A stretch of 64,000 nucleotides of DNA from positions 2,232,001 to 2,296,000 of the forward strand of contig OZ245061.1 in the NCBI GenBank assembly GCA_965224755.1. The letters run 5' to 3'. The stretch comes from Hellea sp965224755 (GTDB lineage: Bacteria; Pseudomonadota; Alphaproteobacteria; Caulobacterales; Maricaulaceae). The notes under the pieces were generated by a model. That model did not search any database and was not told where the DNA came from. It saw only the letters and a list, made by a program, of their open reading frames with translations. The position numbers were made by a program, and so were the translations under genes. Shown piece after piece: positions 1 through 8,485 of this stretch. Each line of letters starts with the position of its first letter. The stretch's first letter is position 1.

Positions 1-1
1 C

Positions 2-172
2 TTTGATATTGTCGATAGGCTCGGCGGGTCTATTTCGGCCGAACACGGCATCGGCACAATGAAAAAAGCCGACCTCGCCAAGCGCGCCGACCCGGTAAAG
101 CTGGCTTTGCTGAAATCAATCAAACAGACCTTGGATCCGCAAAATATCATGAACCCGAGAGTTATGATTTAA
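2..172 (+). CDS. FAD-linked oxidase, C-terminal end (partial)
   Basis: Only the last 56 codons are in the window; the 5' end lies upstream. The visible part contains SISAEHGIG followed by a basic helix and the ending LDPQNIMNP. This is the typical C-terminal signature of the GlcD/D-lactate dehydrogenase family of FAD-binding oxidoreductases (FAD-oxidase_C domain). The His of AEHGIG belongs to the active-site region in this family. Known members oxidise 2-hydroxy acids such as glycolate, D-lactate or D-2-hydroxyglutarate. The substrate cannot be told from this fragment. The reading frame ends at a TAA and is followed by palindromic repeats and no clear T-tailed terminator. Confidence 0.85.
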   Translation, partial: FDIVDRLGGSISAEHGIGTMKKADLAKRADPVKLALLKSIKQTLDPQNIMNPRVMI

Positions 173-180
173 CACCCCAT

Positions 181-349
181 TGTCATCCCGGCCCCCGCGC
201 CGGGACCTTTGGAGCGGCAAAAAGGGCTCAGTATAAATTCAAAATAATGGCGCCCACATGGACTGAACTTGTACTCTGCATTTTCAGGATAAGACAATGG
301 GCCCCGGTTACCCGCCTGCGCGGGCATGAACGGAAAGGCCGGGATGACA
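181..349. repeat. Palindromic intergenic repeat, unit 1
   Basis: A 13-base arm, TGTCATCCCGGCC, at 181-193 is matched exactly by its reverse complement at 337-349. Short GC-rich hairpins lie inside. The same TGTCAT(C/T)CCGG core recurs in the neighbouring unit at 368-482 and, as a diverged form, at 27678-27792. Such elements are common between genes in alphaproteobacterial genomes. I see no convincing gene here; frames crossing it are low-complexity readings of the palindrome. Confidence 0.6.
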
Positions 350-367
350 TTTGGGATGCGCACAATC

Positions 368-482
368 CTGTCATTCCGGGGCCCGGAGGGAACCCGGAAG
401 ATCGAGCCTTTGGATGCTCTCTTTCGTTTAGCCCGCAATCTCTCGATCTTACGGGTTCTGCTTCGCAGCCCCGGAATGACAG
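368..482. repeat. Palindromic intergenic repeat, unit 2
   Basis: Perfect 15-base inverted arms, 368-382 and 468-482, enclose an interior that is itself imperfectly self-complementary. The whole 115 bases could fold into one long hairpin. It lies right after unit 1 and starts with the same TGTCATTCCGG type of sequence. It could act as a transcript-end hairpin or simply be a dispersed repeat. There is no T-tract to call it a terminator. Confidence 0.65.
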
Positions 483-513
483 AGTGAAGGAGTCGGGTGG
501 GATGACGATAGTT

Positions 514-783
514 TTACCCCAGAAAAATGCTGAACTCATCCGCTGCGGCTTCGATCTCAATTTCGGCCTGTAGGCGGTCATATTTTTGCTTGGCCTCTAT
601 ATGAAGCTTTTTCAAATTCTTTTTAGCGGAAGGGTCACAGCCCCGGTAATTTTTGAGCTTCTGCGCCGTAAAATTCATCTGCCACGCCATATCGCCCATG
701 CGCTTTTCGCGCTGAAAGGCTTGCGCGCTCATTCCCGTTACCGATTTACGTTTTAAGACGGCTAAAGTCTGTCCACTATACAT
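514..783 (-). CDS. Small hypothetical protein, 89 aa
   Basis: I do not recognise this protein. It is highly charged, rich in Lys, Arg and Glu, and predicted helical, with a basic middle (AKKNLKKLHIEAKQKYDRLQ) and an acidic C-terminus. It has no signal peptide and no membrane segment. A strong GGAGG ribosome-binding site lies six bases before the ATG, which is the main reason to believe it is translated. It stands alone on the minus strand between the palindromic repeats and yaaA. A small cytosolic, possibly nucleic-acid- or protein-binding, helical protein is the most that can be said. Confidence 0.55.
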   Translation of the reverse strand: MYSGQTLAVLKRKSVTGMSAQAFQREKRMGDMAWQMNFTAQKLKNYRGCDPSAKKNLKKLHIEAKQKYDRLQAEIEIEAAADEFSIFLG

Positions 784-939
784 TTAAGCCTCCACATTCT
801 GCTTAGAGGGAGAGCCGTGCAAATCCCGCGCCAATTCTGCCTTGCAATCTAAAACCCGGCGCTTAAGCTGACCTCATCATGAACCCACGCATACAGAGGC
901 GGATATCCTGCCCCGATGTTATGAGGAAAGGATAAGATT

Positions 940-1728
940 ATGCTCACCCTACTCTCCCCTGCCAAAAAACTGAATATGGATCCGGCCTTAACGGCGCTTG
1001 CGCCCACAGCGCCCCTCTTGGCATCTGATACTTTAGAACTTGCCAAAGTCGCCAAAAAACAATCCGCCAATGACTTAAAGAAGCTGATGCATATCAGCGA
1101 TAATCTGGCCAAGTTTAACGCAGAACGCTTCAAGGCCTTTAATCTTGAAGGTAAAAGCAATTCGGCCAAGTCTGCGGGGCTTGCCTTTGACGGCGATGTT
1201 TATTGGGGGCTGGAGGCCAAAACACTCTCCGACGATGATCTCGCTTTTGCGCAGGATCATTTGCGCATTCTCTCCGGCCTTTACGGCGTGCTGCGTCCGC
1301 TCGACGCGATACAGCCCTACCGGCTTGAAATGGGCACGAAGCTAAAAACCAAGCGCGGTAAATCGCTTTATGAATTTTGGGGCCGCGCGATAGCCGAGAC
1401 CCTCAATAACGACCTCAAAAATGATGCCGATAAAACCATCGTCAATCTCGCTTCCAATGAATATTTCAAAGCCGTTGATAAAACCGCGATTAGCAGCCCG
1501 GTTATCACAGCTAAATTTCTCAATATAAAAGACGGCAACACCCGTAACCTGATGTATTATGCCAAATATGGCCGGGGATTGATGGCGCGCTGGATTATGC
1601 AAAACCGTATTGACCGCGCGGTCGGGCTCAAGGACTTTAATCTGGGCGGCTATAAGCTGGATTCCAAAGCTTCAACGGAGGCCGTATTTGTCTTTACCCG
1701 TAAACAGCCGCCCCCGAAAAACGGCTGA
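940..1728 (+). CDS. yaaA: Peroxide stress protein YaaA (UPF0246)
   Basis: The 262-residue protein begins with MLTLLSPAKKLN, the signature start of the YaaA/DUF328 family. It keeps the family features throughout, including the late KYGRGLMARWI segment and the C-terminal EAVFVFTRK. In E. coli YaaA limits damage during hydrogen peroxide stress by lowering free iron; the family binds DNA through an unusual fold. Length matches the family (about 255-260). A good ribosome-binding site (AGGAAAGGA) precedes the ATG. The next gene starts three bases after its stop, so the two are probably co-transcribed. Confidence 0.9.
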   Translation: MLTLLSPAKKLNMDPALTALAPTAPLLASDTLELAKVAKKQSANDLKKLMHISDNLAKFNAERFKAFNLEGKSNSAKSAGLAFDGDVYWGLEAKTLSDDDLAFAQDHLRILSGLYGVLRPLDAIQPYRLEMGTKLKTKRGKSLYEFWGRAIAETLNNDLKNDADKTIVNLASNEYFKAVDKTAISSPVITAKFLNIKDGNTRNLMYYAKYGRGLMARWIMQNRIDRAVGLKDFNLGGYKLDSKASTEAVFVFTRKQPPPKNG

Positions 1729-1731
1729 TAC

Positions 1732-2679
1732 GTGAAAGATAAAGCTAACCAACCCTGTTGCGCCCGTAGCCCACTGCAATTTTCCTTGCGCGATTGGGGG
1801 ACTATTCTCAAAAATACATGGCACGAAATCCACGCCGACCATGTCGCCATTATTGCGGCGGGGGTCGCTTTTTTTACATTGCTGGCGATCTTCCCGCTGA
1901 TTACGGCCTGCCTTTCGCTCTACGGCCTATTCGCAGATCCGGGCCAGGTTCAGGGGCTTTTATCCAGCGTCAATAGCGTCTTGCCGCAAGAAGCTTGGGC
2001 AATTTTAAACGCGCAAATTTCCGCTGTCATTACTGCGCCCAATGCAAATTTGGGACTGGGCATCGCTATAGGTCTATTGATTGCGCTCTGGTCGGCGGGC
2101 TCCGGCATTCGCGCCATGATGCGGGCGATGAACATCGCTTATGGAGAGCGCGAGACCCGCAATCTCGCGACGTTTTACGCGCTCGCCAGTTCTATGACGC
2201 TAGCCGTGATTATTTTCGTCTGGGCCTCGCTCGCCGTGATTATTGGCGTGCCTGCTTTTCTGGCGGTGATGAAATTAGAGGGCTTAACGGTGGGGTTTAG
2301 CCGTACCCTGCCTTGGCTTATTCTGATCTCGATTTTCGCTTTTTCCAGCGGCGTGCTCTACCGCTTCGGCCCCAGCCGCCGCCCGGCCAAAAAACGCTGG
2401 GTGTTTCCGGGAATGGTTTTTACCACGCTAGCATGGCTAGGACTGTCTTTCGGCTTTTCAAAATTTGTAGCCGCCTTTGGCAATTACAATGCGATTTACG
2501 GCGGTCTGTCAGCGGTGATTATCCTGTTAATCTGGTTTTGGCTTACAGCCTATACCGTTATTGTCGGCGCGGAACTCAACGCCGAAATGGAACGCCATAC
2601 CACAGTGGATACAACCCGCGGCCCCGACCGCCCTCTTGGCCAGCGCGGCGCGGCCATGGCCGATTTTTGTCAGGACTAA
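1732..2679 (+). CDS. YihY/BrkB family inner-membrane protein
   Basis: A 315-residue multi-pass membrane protein of the YihY/virulence-factor BrkB family. After a cytoplasmic N-terminus, the first hydrophobic segment begins near HVAIIAAGVAFFTLLAIFP, the typical first motif of the family. Further helices lie around residues 100-125, 145-175, 190-210 and 235-275, and the family motif YGxLSAVI appears as YGGLSAVIILLIWFW. It starts with GTG three bases after yaaA; no better ATG is nearby. The family was once named as RNase BN, which is incorrect; its transport role is still unproven. Confidence 0.85.
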   Translation: MKDKANQPCCARSPLQFSLRDWGTILKNTWHEIHADHVAIIAAGVAFFTLLAIFPLITACLSLYGLFADPGQVQGLLSSVNSVLPQEAWAILNAQISAVITAPNANLGLGIAIGLLIALWSAGSGIRAMMRAMNIAYGERETRNLATFYALASSMTLAVIIFVWASLAVIIGVPAFLAVMKLEGLTVGFSRTLPWLILISIFAFSSGVLYRFGPSRRPAKKRWVFPGMVFTTLAWLGLSFGFSKFVAAFGNYNAIYGGLSAVIILLIWFWLTAYTVIVGAELNAEMERHTTVDTTRGPDRPLGQRGAAMADFCQD

Positions 2680-2802
2680 TCCCCGCAAACTACCCTAGAT
2701 ATTAGAACATTATAATATTCTACATTAGCATTGCCAAACATATCACATTTATGTTACCTCTGACCGTATCGAAATAAAAAAACATTGTTAGGGGAATACA
2801 CT

Positions 2803-4605
2803 ATGCCAACAGATTCATGGAATAAATATGCACGCATTGCGGTCACCGGTTTGGCTGCTGTCTTGTTAATGCAGGGCTGTAACAGCCCAACGACTGGTAG
2901 CGGAATTTTCAGCGGAACTGGGTCGACAACACCCCCTCCGCCCCCGCCTCCTCCGCCCCCGCCTCCGCCGCCGCCGCCGGCAAAATATGAAGTTTGGGGC
3001 GCTGACCAGTCCAACTCTGTGGCCGGCGAAACCTCTCGCGGCGTAAATGGTAGTTTCATGTGGATTTGGGAAAGCGACGCCATTGACACGCAAATCGCAG
3101 GCGGAGCCGCCGCTGCGCCGATTGGCTGCAGCCCGGCTGGCGGCGCAGGCCCTTGCGATATTTTAGATGTCTTTCCTTCCGCGCTGGTTGAAGAAAGCAC
3201 GGCAGGCCCAACCGGGGCGACTTTAGCAACGCTTCCGCGTTTTGGCCGCTTGCACGGCATGCTGCCCGACCCGCAAAATCTCTATATGAACATGAATATG
3301 TTTGCGCCGACGGGCGGTTATGTCGGTATTGTTGATGGCCGCACCAAGGAAGCTATTGCCTTGTTCCGGGTTTCGGGAACATCTGCAGGCCGCTCTCTCC
3401 ATATGTCTTTCTGGAATAGTGATGGCTCGGCTTTGCTGCTCGCCAATCTACATGGCCGGGTTTTAGAGCGCATTGATGTCACTCGCGATGCTGCCGGTAA
3501 TATTACAGGTGCAGACTTTAACCTGACGGCGTCTCTGGGTGTCGGCAAAAGCATGTCTATCACCAGCCCTGCAACGGCCTTTACCGGCAATAATGAGCAT
3601 GGCAATCCATTGGTTTCGACGGTTTCGGGCGCTTATGTTGCGGCCGCGCTTTCCGACTTAACGCCGAATGGCAAATGTAAGGAAAATGGCTGCACGACAG
3701 GCCCTGATGGCTCAGCCGGCGGACGCCCGACAAATGTCATTGTCTGCCCCATCGTGTCTGACAATGACAATGCCTATATCACATTTGGCGCGGGCGGCTT
3801 GCTCGTCGCAGATACGAAAGCAACGCCGATGACACTCGTCGGTGAATATGGCCGCGAAGTTATCAATGGCGCAGGCTGCGGCGGCGTTCAGACGGGCTCG
3901 CAGGTATGGCTTAATGCCGGCGTGTCTGCTGCAGGTAGCGGCTTTAACCAGTCAACTTATACCATGTATACGATTGATGATATTTTCACGAATACTTCAT
4001 TCTTGGAAAACTCGCCCGCTCCGGTCGAAGTGTTTAAAGACCCGGGAAATACGGCGACAATCGGCAATTTAACCGGCCCGGCTACCAATGATACCGGACA
4101 GGTTCCCGGCACGACAACGCGCCGAGATGCCCACGGCGCGGTGACAACGATCGCTGATGATTATGTTCACAATGTTGACCGTATTCAAAACAATGTCGAA
4201 GTCTTCAATGCGGCCAATATGATGCGGACAACTTATGACCTGACATCAGCCGACGGCGTAGGCGGCGGTACAGGCCCTTGCGCGGCAGCTTCAGTGACAG
4301 ATGATCCCGCTCTTCCCGGTAATGATCCGGCGCCTGACTTGATGGGCGCAGAGCCGAACGGCAAATATTTTGTCGTAGCGCTACGCGGGCCAAATCCTGT
4401 CTCCGTGACCCATTCTGCCCAAGGCAGTTGCCCGGGCGTGGGTATTATCGAGATTCAGAACGGCGGAACATCAGGTAAGCTGGTGGCCGTCCTGCGGTCA
4501 ACCAACACCATTGACACAGCGCCGGTCTCGGCTCCCGGAGGCATTCCTTATGCAGGCACCGAGCACAGCGACATTCACGGCGCGGCCGTTCGGGTCGTTC
4601 AATAA
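2803..4605 (+). CDS. Polyproline-tethered outer-surface lipoprotein, unknown function
   Basis: A 600-residue exported lipoprotein. The N-terminus has a short basic region, a hydrophobic stretch and a lipobox LMQGC, with the lipidated Cys at residue 26. A run of 16 prolines (residues 44-59, bases 2932-2979) then separates the anchor from a large domain rich in Gly, Asn and Asp and poor in Lys. That domain has repeated beta-strand-like segments with paired Cys residues (for example GCSPAGGAGPC), compatible with a beta-propeller or other all-beta extracellular fold. The ATG at 2803 follows AGGGGAA; an upstream TTG at 2785 is possible but less likely. No family is recognised. An AT-rich stretch with TATAAT near 2710 may hold its promoter. 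Confidence 0.75.
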   Translation: MPTDSWNKYARIAVTGLAAVLLMQGCNSPTTGSGIFSGTGSTTPPPPPPPPPPPPPPPPAKYEVWGADQSNSVAGETSRGVNGSFMWIWESDAIDTQIAGGAAAAPIGCSPAGGAGPCDILDVFPSALVEESTAGPTGATLATLPRFGRLHGMLPDPQNLYMNMNMFAPTGGYVGIVDGRTKEAIALFRVSGTSAGRSLHMSFWNSDGSALLLANLHGRVLERIDVTRDAAGNITGADFNLTASLGVGKSMSITSPATAFTGNNEHGNPLVSTVSGAYVAAALSDLTPNGKCKENGCTTGPDGSAGGRPTNVIVCPIVSDNDNAYITFGAGGLLVADTKATPMTLVGEYGREVINGAGCGGVQTGSQVWLNAGVSAAGSGFNQSTYTMYTIDDIFTNTSFLENSPAPVEVFKDPGNTATIGNLTGPATNDTGQVPGTTTRRDAHGAVTTIADDYVHNVDRIQNNVEVFNAANMMRTTYDLTSADGVGGGTGPCAAASVTDDPALPGNDPAPDLMGAEPNGKYFVVALRGPNPVSVTHSAQGSCPGVGIIEIQNGGTSGKLVAVLRSTNTIDTAPVSAPGGIPYAGTEHSDIHGAAVRVVQ

Positions 4606-4633
4606 CTAGGCTCAAAGCCTATAGACTTATGAG

Positions 4634-4661
4634 AGCGGCGCCGTTATGCGGCGCCGCTTTT
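4634..4661. terminator. Rho-independent terminator
   Basis: Perfect 10-base arms (4634-4643 and 4649-4658) around the loop TTATG, followed by T residues. It lies between the convergent lipoprotein and SRAP genes and can end both transcripts. Confidence 0.85.
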
Positions 4662-5355
4662 ATGTGCCTGTCCCGGGCGGCTGAATAAGCTCCGGCCCCT
4701 GCGCGCGGCCTGAATTGACCTGCGTATCAACATCATAATAATCCAGATCATCACTCCCGAGCCTCGTGCTCAGTACAGCATCCGGCTTGGCATCCCAATC
4801 CAGCCAATCATCCCAGTGTGATTTTGGCAGGCGTACCGGCATGCGGTGATGGAGATGTTTGGCCGGGCCGACCGCAGATGTCGTTAGTATAGTGCAAGTG
4901 AGCAGAGTAATCCCTTCATCCACCCGCCATTGATCCCATAATCCGGCAAAGGCAAAGAGTTCCGCCTCCTCTTCATGAATGTAATAAGGCGTTTTTGGCT
5001 GCTCTACCCCTTCCCATTCATACCAGCCTGTTGCGGGAATGAGGGCGCGGCGGCGGCGCATTGGTGTTCTAAAACTCGGCTTTTCCGCCGCTGTTTCGAC
5101 CCGCGCATTAAACATCGGCCGGCCTTCGGGCGGGTGTTTCTTCCAATGTGGATGCAGCCCCCAGCGCATCGGCACGACTTTGCGCTGCTTGCGGCCATCA
5201 AAGGCGATTACCGGAACAACACGGCCCGGCGAGATATTGTAATTGGGTTCCCAGTCCCACAGCGGAGATCCATCCTCGCCCCCCTGCCCTGATTTGGCCC
5301 CAAAATAAGCCGCAATTTCGGCCAGGTATTTCGCCAATGTATATCGTCCGCACAT
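4660..5355 (-). CDS. SRAP domain protein (YedK/HMCES family)
   Basis: A 231-residue protein with every catalytic feature of the SOS-response-associated peptidase family. Cys2 follows the initiator Met (MCGRYT), Asn40 is in NYNISPG, Glu113 in GWYEW and His170 in HHRMPVRL. In HMCES and E. coli YedK the Cys2 amine and thiol form a stable thiazolidine link with abasic sites in single-stranded DNA, shielding them from error-prone repair. Removal of Met1 is required. The gene stands alone and ends in the shared terminator with the lipoprotein gene. Length is typical. Confidence 0.93.
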   Translation of the reverse strand: MCGRYTLAKYLAEIAAYFGAKSGQGGEDGSPLWDWEPNYNISPGRVVPVIAFDGRKQRKVVPMRWGLHPHWKKHPPEGRPMFNARVETAAEKPSFRTPMRRRRALIPATGWYEWEGVEQPKTPYYIHEEEAELFAFAGLWDQWRVDEGITLLTCTILTTSAVGPAKHLHHRMPVRLPKSHWDDWLDWDAKPDAVLSTRLGSDDLDYYDVDTQVNSGRAQGPELIQPPGTGT

Positions 5356-5384
5356 GAGGCTTGGTATAAAGGGGAATGATGATT

Positions 5385-5801
5385 ATGGAAGCGGTTATGC
5401 CAAAACCTATAGACTGTGTCGGTGTTATCTGCTTTCGCGGCGAGGATGTTTTGCTGATTAAGCGCGGCAAAGCTCCGCGCAGGGGCGATTGGTCTATTCC
5501 GGGCGGGCGCATTGAGACGGGCGAGACCGAGCGCGAAGCTGCTATTCGGGAGTTACATGAAGAAACCGGCATTATCGCCGCCCTCGAGTCCAAAGTTGCA
5601 ACCATTGACGCGCAATTTGAGGGTTTTAACTACCGGCTCCATGATTATGCCGCGCGCTGGATTTCGGGCGAGCCGCAATGTGGTGATGACGCCGTCGATG
5701 CGCGCTTCTTTGCGCCGCAAGAGCTTGCCGCGCTTAATATCTGGGCGCAGACTTTGGACGTCATAAAAACCGCGCGAAGCTCTTTAAGCGGCGAGATGTA
5801 A
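5385..5801 (+). CDS. Nudix hydrolase
   Basis: A protein of about 138 residues with a complete Nudix box (residues 40-62): GG, then ETGE, REAAIREL, then HEETGI. This is the GX5EX7REUXEEXGU pattern that binds Mg2+ and cleaves X-linked nucleoside diphosphates. The sequence resembles the ADP-ribose pyrophosphatase/MutT-like small hydrolases; the substrate cannot be fixed. Four ATG codons (5376, 5379, 5385, 5397) compete. GGGGA at 5371-5375 serves 5385 and GGAAG at 5388-5392 serves 5397, so either may be the true start. It is head-to-head with the SRAP gene. Confidence 0.88.
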   Translation: MEAVMPKPIDCVGVICFRGEDVLLIKRGKAPRRGDWSIPGGRIETGETEREAAIRELHEETGIIAALESKVATIDAQFEGFNYRLHDYAARWISGEPQCGDDAVDARFFAPQELAALNIWAQTLDVIKTARSSLSGEM

Positions 5802-5843
5802 AATTCAATGTTCATTCATCTGAATTCGTCATATGTTGCGCCT

Positions 5844-6305
5844 ATGAAATGGCTGATCACATTTATCTTTTTAAGCGCAAGCTGGGCAGGACAAGCCTAT
5901 GCGCAGGACGCTATGACTGCGCGCGAGAAAGCCGCCGCTGCCAAATCTGCCGCGATTAAAGCCCGCAAAGAAGCGGAACTGCGCGTCGAGGCGGATATGG
6001 TCACCATGAGCAGCCTCGTCGAAGCCCTGTCCAAAAATCTCGGCCAGATGCATTATCTGCGCACATTATGCTTTGGCGAGGGAGACCAGAAATGGCGCGA
6101 TTATGCCAACCGCCTGATGAACCATGAAACTTCCGGAGACGGCACCCACCGCCGCCAACTGATCCGCGCCTTTAACGCCGGTTATTACCAAGAAGAAGGC
6201 CGCCACGCCCAATGTACCAACCAAGTCAGCGTCGACGCTGCCGCCCTCGCCGAGAACGGACGCCACATCTCCGTCATGCTCGGCGACCCCTATAGAGAGA
6301 GATAA
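5844..6305 (+). CDS. TIGR02301 family exported protein
   Basis: A 153-residue protein with a cleavable signal peptide (Lys at residue 2, hydrophobic core, cleavage after QAYAQ near residue 21). It matches the pattern of the alphaproteobacterial TIGR02301 family: YLRTLC followed by WR, an acidic/helical segment, LIRAFNAGYY, a late single Cys, and a helical end. Two cysteines (in LRTLC and AQCTNQ) could form a periplasmic disulfide. Function is unknown. The ATG at 5844 was chosen because it places the signal peptide at the N-terminus; an in-frame ATG lies 36 bases upstream. It follows the Nudix gene closely and the next gene starts two bases after its stop. Confidence 0.75.
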   Translation: MKWLITFIFLSASWAGQAYAQDAMTAREKAAAAKSAAIKARKEAELRVEADMVTMSSLVEALSKNLGQMHYLRTLCFGEGDQKWRDYANRLMNHETSGDGTHRRQLIRAFNAGYYQEEGRHAQCTNQVSVDAAALAENGRHISVMLGDPYRER

Positions 6306-6306
6306 A

Positions 6307-6723
6307 ATGTTCCGTATTTTTGCAATTCTTGCCGTCACGCTCGGCACTCTGGCGCTCGCCAAAATATCCAAAGCCCAAATCGCTGACCTGAAAGGCCAAG
6401 AGCCTTTGACCACGCTCGAAGGCTCCGAATGGGGCCCCGAAAACGGCATGGATCAATTCGTGTTGTTTATGAGCGGCGGCGACCTCGCCGGTTTTGCCGG
6501 CTGCAACAATTTCTTCGGCACCTATGAGCAAGACGGCGAAACCCTAACCCTCGGCCCGCTGATTACGACCAAGAAAATGTGCGACGGCGTCATGGGCTCC
6601 GAAGGCGCGTTCCTCGCCGCCCTGCAAAGCGCGCGCAGTTTCGAAGCCTCGCATCTGGAAATCAACCTGATCAATGAAGCCGGACGCGTCGCCCTCTCCA
6701 TGCGCCGCCGCGATTGGGATTAG
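6307..6723 (+). CDS. META domain protein (HslJ-like), exported
   Basis: A 138-residue protein with an N-terminal signal peptide (cleavage likely after SKAQ, residue 24). A META domain follows: GFAGCNNFFGTYEQDG, then LGPLITTKKMC, matching the GxxGCNxxxGxY...Tx(M/K)xC pattern of HslJ-type proteins. META domains occur in periplasmic or outer-membrane proteins, some linked to heat or novobiocin tolerance, without a known reaction. The two conserved Cys residues are present. It is probably co-transcribed with the TIGR02301 gene two bases upstream. Confidence 0.85.
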   Translation: MFRIFAILAVTLGTLALAKISKAQIADLKGQEPLTTLEGSEWGPENGMDQFVLFMSGGDLAGFAGCNNFFGTYEQDGETLTLGPLITTKKMCDGVMGSEGAFLAALQSARSFEASHLEINLINEAGRVALSMRRRDWD

Positions 6724-6730
6724 GCGTTCG

Positions 6731-7303
6731 CTATTCTTCTGTAAAAGCCGTTTGCTGAGCCTCGCGCAACAAACGCTCAGGCGTTTCAATAATGATTCTA
6801 AAGAGAAAATCATCCCGGCTCTCGACTTTATTTAAGGCTCGCACGGCTCGTTTTCGGTAATTTTTACGTCCGTTGCTATATCCAAATTTCCCACCTAAAC
6901 GCACCCCCCAATAAGCCATATTAGCAACAACATGCCCTCGAAATGTATAATTGGGGCTCTCATATGAGTTTACGCCATCATTATCAACATCCTCCGTGAT
7001 AATCTTGATGGCTTCTCTAAATATTTTGTCAGCCTCTTTGCGGGGGCGCTGCCATGTACTGTAGAGAAAATCATGCACAATAGCCGCTTGGGCATATTTA
7101 CCCCAGGGCTCTAAAAACCACCGCAGGGGGCGCGGAACACTGGCTCCGTTTGAACAATAACCCAGCGGCACAATCACCCTGTTTTTAGAGCCAAAAACTC
7201 CTATGTGATATTCAAAGGGTTTGGTTATAACCCGTATCGGACGGCCCTGCTCCAAACGTGTCACATCACCTGTATGCAACGGCCTTGTGAATGTACTTCT
7301 CAT
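6731..7303 (-). CDS. DUF1353 family protein
   Basis: A 190-residue soluble protein carrying the DUF1353 pattern: VPLGYCSNGASVPRPLRWFLEP, then GKYAQAAIVHDFLYS, then a helix with ADKIFREAI. The conserved Asp and His of IVHDFLY suggest a metal or catalytic site, but no activity is established. The family is frequent in phages and prophages. Here it is isolated, with no phage genes nearby, so it may be a domesticated remnant. It is convergent with the META gene (seven bases between stops) and divergent from pyrC. Confidence 0.8.
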   Translation of the reverse strand: MRSTFTRPLHTGDVTRLEQGRPIRVITKPFEYHIGVFGSKNRVIVPLGYCSNGASVPRPLRWFLEPWGKYAQAAIVHDFLYSTWQRPRKEADKIFREAIKIITEDVDNDGVNSYESPNYTFRGHVVANMAYWGVRLGGKFGYSNGRKNYRKRAVRALNKVESRDDFLFRIIIETPERLLREAQQTAFTEE

Positions 7304-7367
7304 ACCGCTATGAAGTGTGTCGAAAGTTGTGTTGCATGTAAAGAAATATCGGTGCTAGGCCCTCCCT

Positions 7368-8408
7368 ATGACCAACCGCCTCATACTCCGCCGCCCTGAT
7401 GATTGGCATGTGCATTTGCGCGATGGCGCTATGCTGAAAGATGTTGTCAATTATACAGCGCGGCAATTCGGGCGGGCGATTGTGATGCCAAATCTCGCCC
7501 CGCCCATTACAAGTATTGCCGCAGCCAAGGCTTACCGAAAACGCATTGTCGAGGCGGTAGAGCCCGGGCTTGATTTCACGCCGCTCATGACCTGTTACTT
7601 GACCGACACAATTGACGCCGGCGAGATAGAGCGCGGCTTTGCCGAGGGCGTTTTTACCGCCTGCAAATTATACCCCGCCAATGCCACAACAAATTCGGCC
7701 CACGGCGTCACGGATATTAAAAATATCTATCCCGTCTTGGAAATGATGCAGCGCATCAATATGCCGCTTTTGGTGCACGGCGAAGTTACGGACAAAGCGG
7801 TTGATATCTTTGACCGTGAGGCCGTTTTTATTGAGCAGGTTCTCACTAATGTTATTGATGATTTCCCAAATTTAAAGGTCGTTTTTGAACATATCACGAC
7901 CCAAGACGCCGCTGATTTTGTCATGGAAAGCGGGCCGAACATCGCCGCAACCATCACGCCGCATCATCTGGATTTTAATCGCAACGCCATATTCCAAGGC
8001 GGCATCCGTCCGCATTATTATTGCTTGCCCATCGCCAAACGCGAAAAACATCGGCTTGCCCTGCGCAAGGCGGCGACCTCCGGCTCGCCCAAATTTTTCC
8101 TCGGCACGGATACCGCCCCGCATAGCGTCGGCGCGAAAGAAACCGCTTGTGGATGCGCCGGAATTTTCAACGCGCCTTATGCGCTGGAGAGTTATGCCAA
8201 GACCTTTGACGAAGAAAGCGCAATCGGTAAATTGGAAGGCTTTGCCTCCGAACACGGCCCGCGCTTTTATGGCCTGCCGCTAAATGAAGGGGAAGTCGTT
8301 CTGGAGCGCAAAGCTACAGAAGTTCCAGCAGCATTGACGGCTAATGATACTGACATCATTCCGTTCCATGCCGGGGAAACATTGCAATGGAAATTTTCCA
8401 AAGTTTAA
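7368..8408 (+). CDS. pyrC: Dihydroorotase
   Basis: This 346-residue enzyme interconverts N-carbamoyl-aspartate and dihydroorotate in pyrimidine synthesis. It is the short PyrC (class II, E. coli-like) form. Visible metal-site motifs are WHVHLRD near residue 14, the segment ACKLYPA whose Lys is carboxylated to bridge the two zinc ions, LLVHGEV, FEHIT, and FLGTDTAPH with the catalytic Asp. The Arg/Asn substrate contacts PNLAPP and HLRD are present. Length matches E. coli PyrC (348). No other pyr gene is adjacent. Confidence 0.96.
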   Translation: MTNRLILRRPDDWHVHLRDGAMLKDVVNYTARQFGRAIVMPNLAPPITSIAAAKAYRKRIVEAVEPGLDFTPLMTCYLTDTIDAGEIERGFAEGVFTACKLYPANATTNSAHGVTDIKNIYPVLEMMQRINMPLLVHGEVTDKAVDIFDREAVFIEQVLTNVIDDFPNLKVVFEHITTQDAADFVMESGPNIAATITPHHLDFNRNAIFQGGIRPHYYCLPIAKREKHRLALRKAATSGSPKFFLGTDTAPHSVGAKETACGCAGIFNAPYALESYAKTFDEESAIGKLEGFASEHGPRFYGLPLNEGEVVLERKATEVPAALTANDTDIIPFHAGETLQWKFSKV

Positions 8409-8485
8409 CCCACTGCTATCCAATGTTTAACTTTCTTTTCAAGCGCGGCCCCTTCAGATAGGTTTGCCGAAACGAAAGACCCATT

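Noticed and set aside
247..573. Open frames across the palindromic repeats at the window start
   Set aside because: They translate both strands of inverted repeats, lack convincing ribosome-binding sites and show no protein-like pattern.
6731..7303. Prophage remnant around the DUF1353 gene
   Set aside because: The family is phage-linked, but no integrase, capsid, tail or lysis gene is near; both sides are ordinary chromosomal genes.
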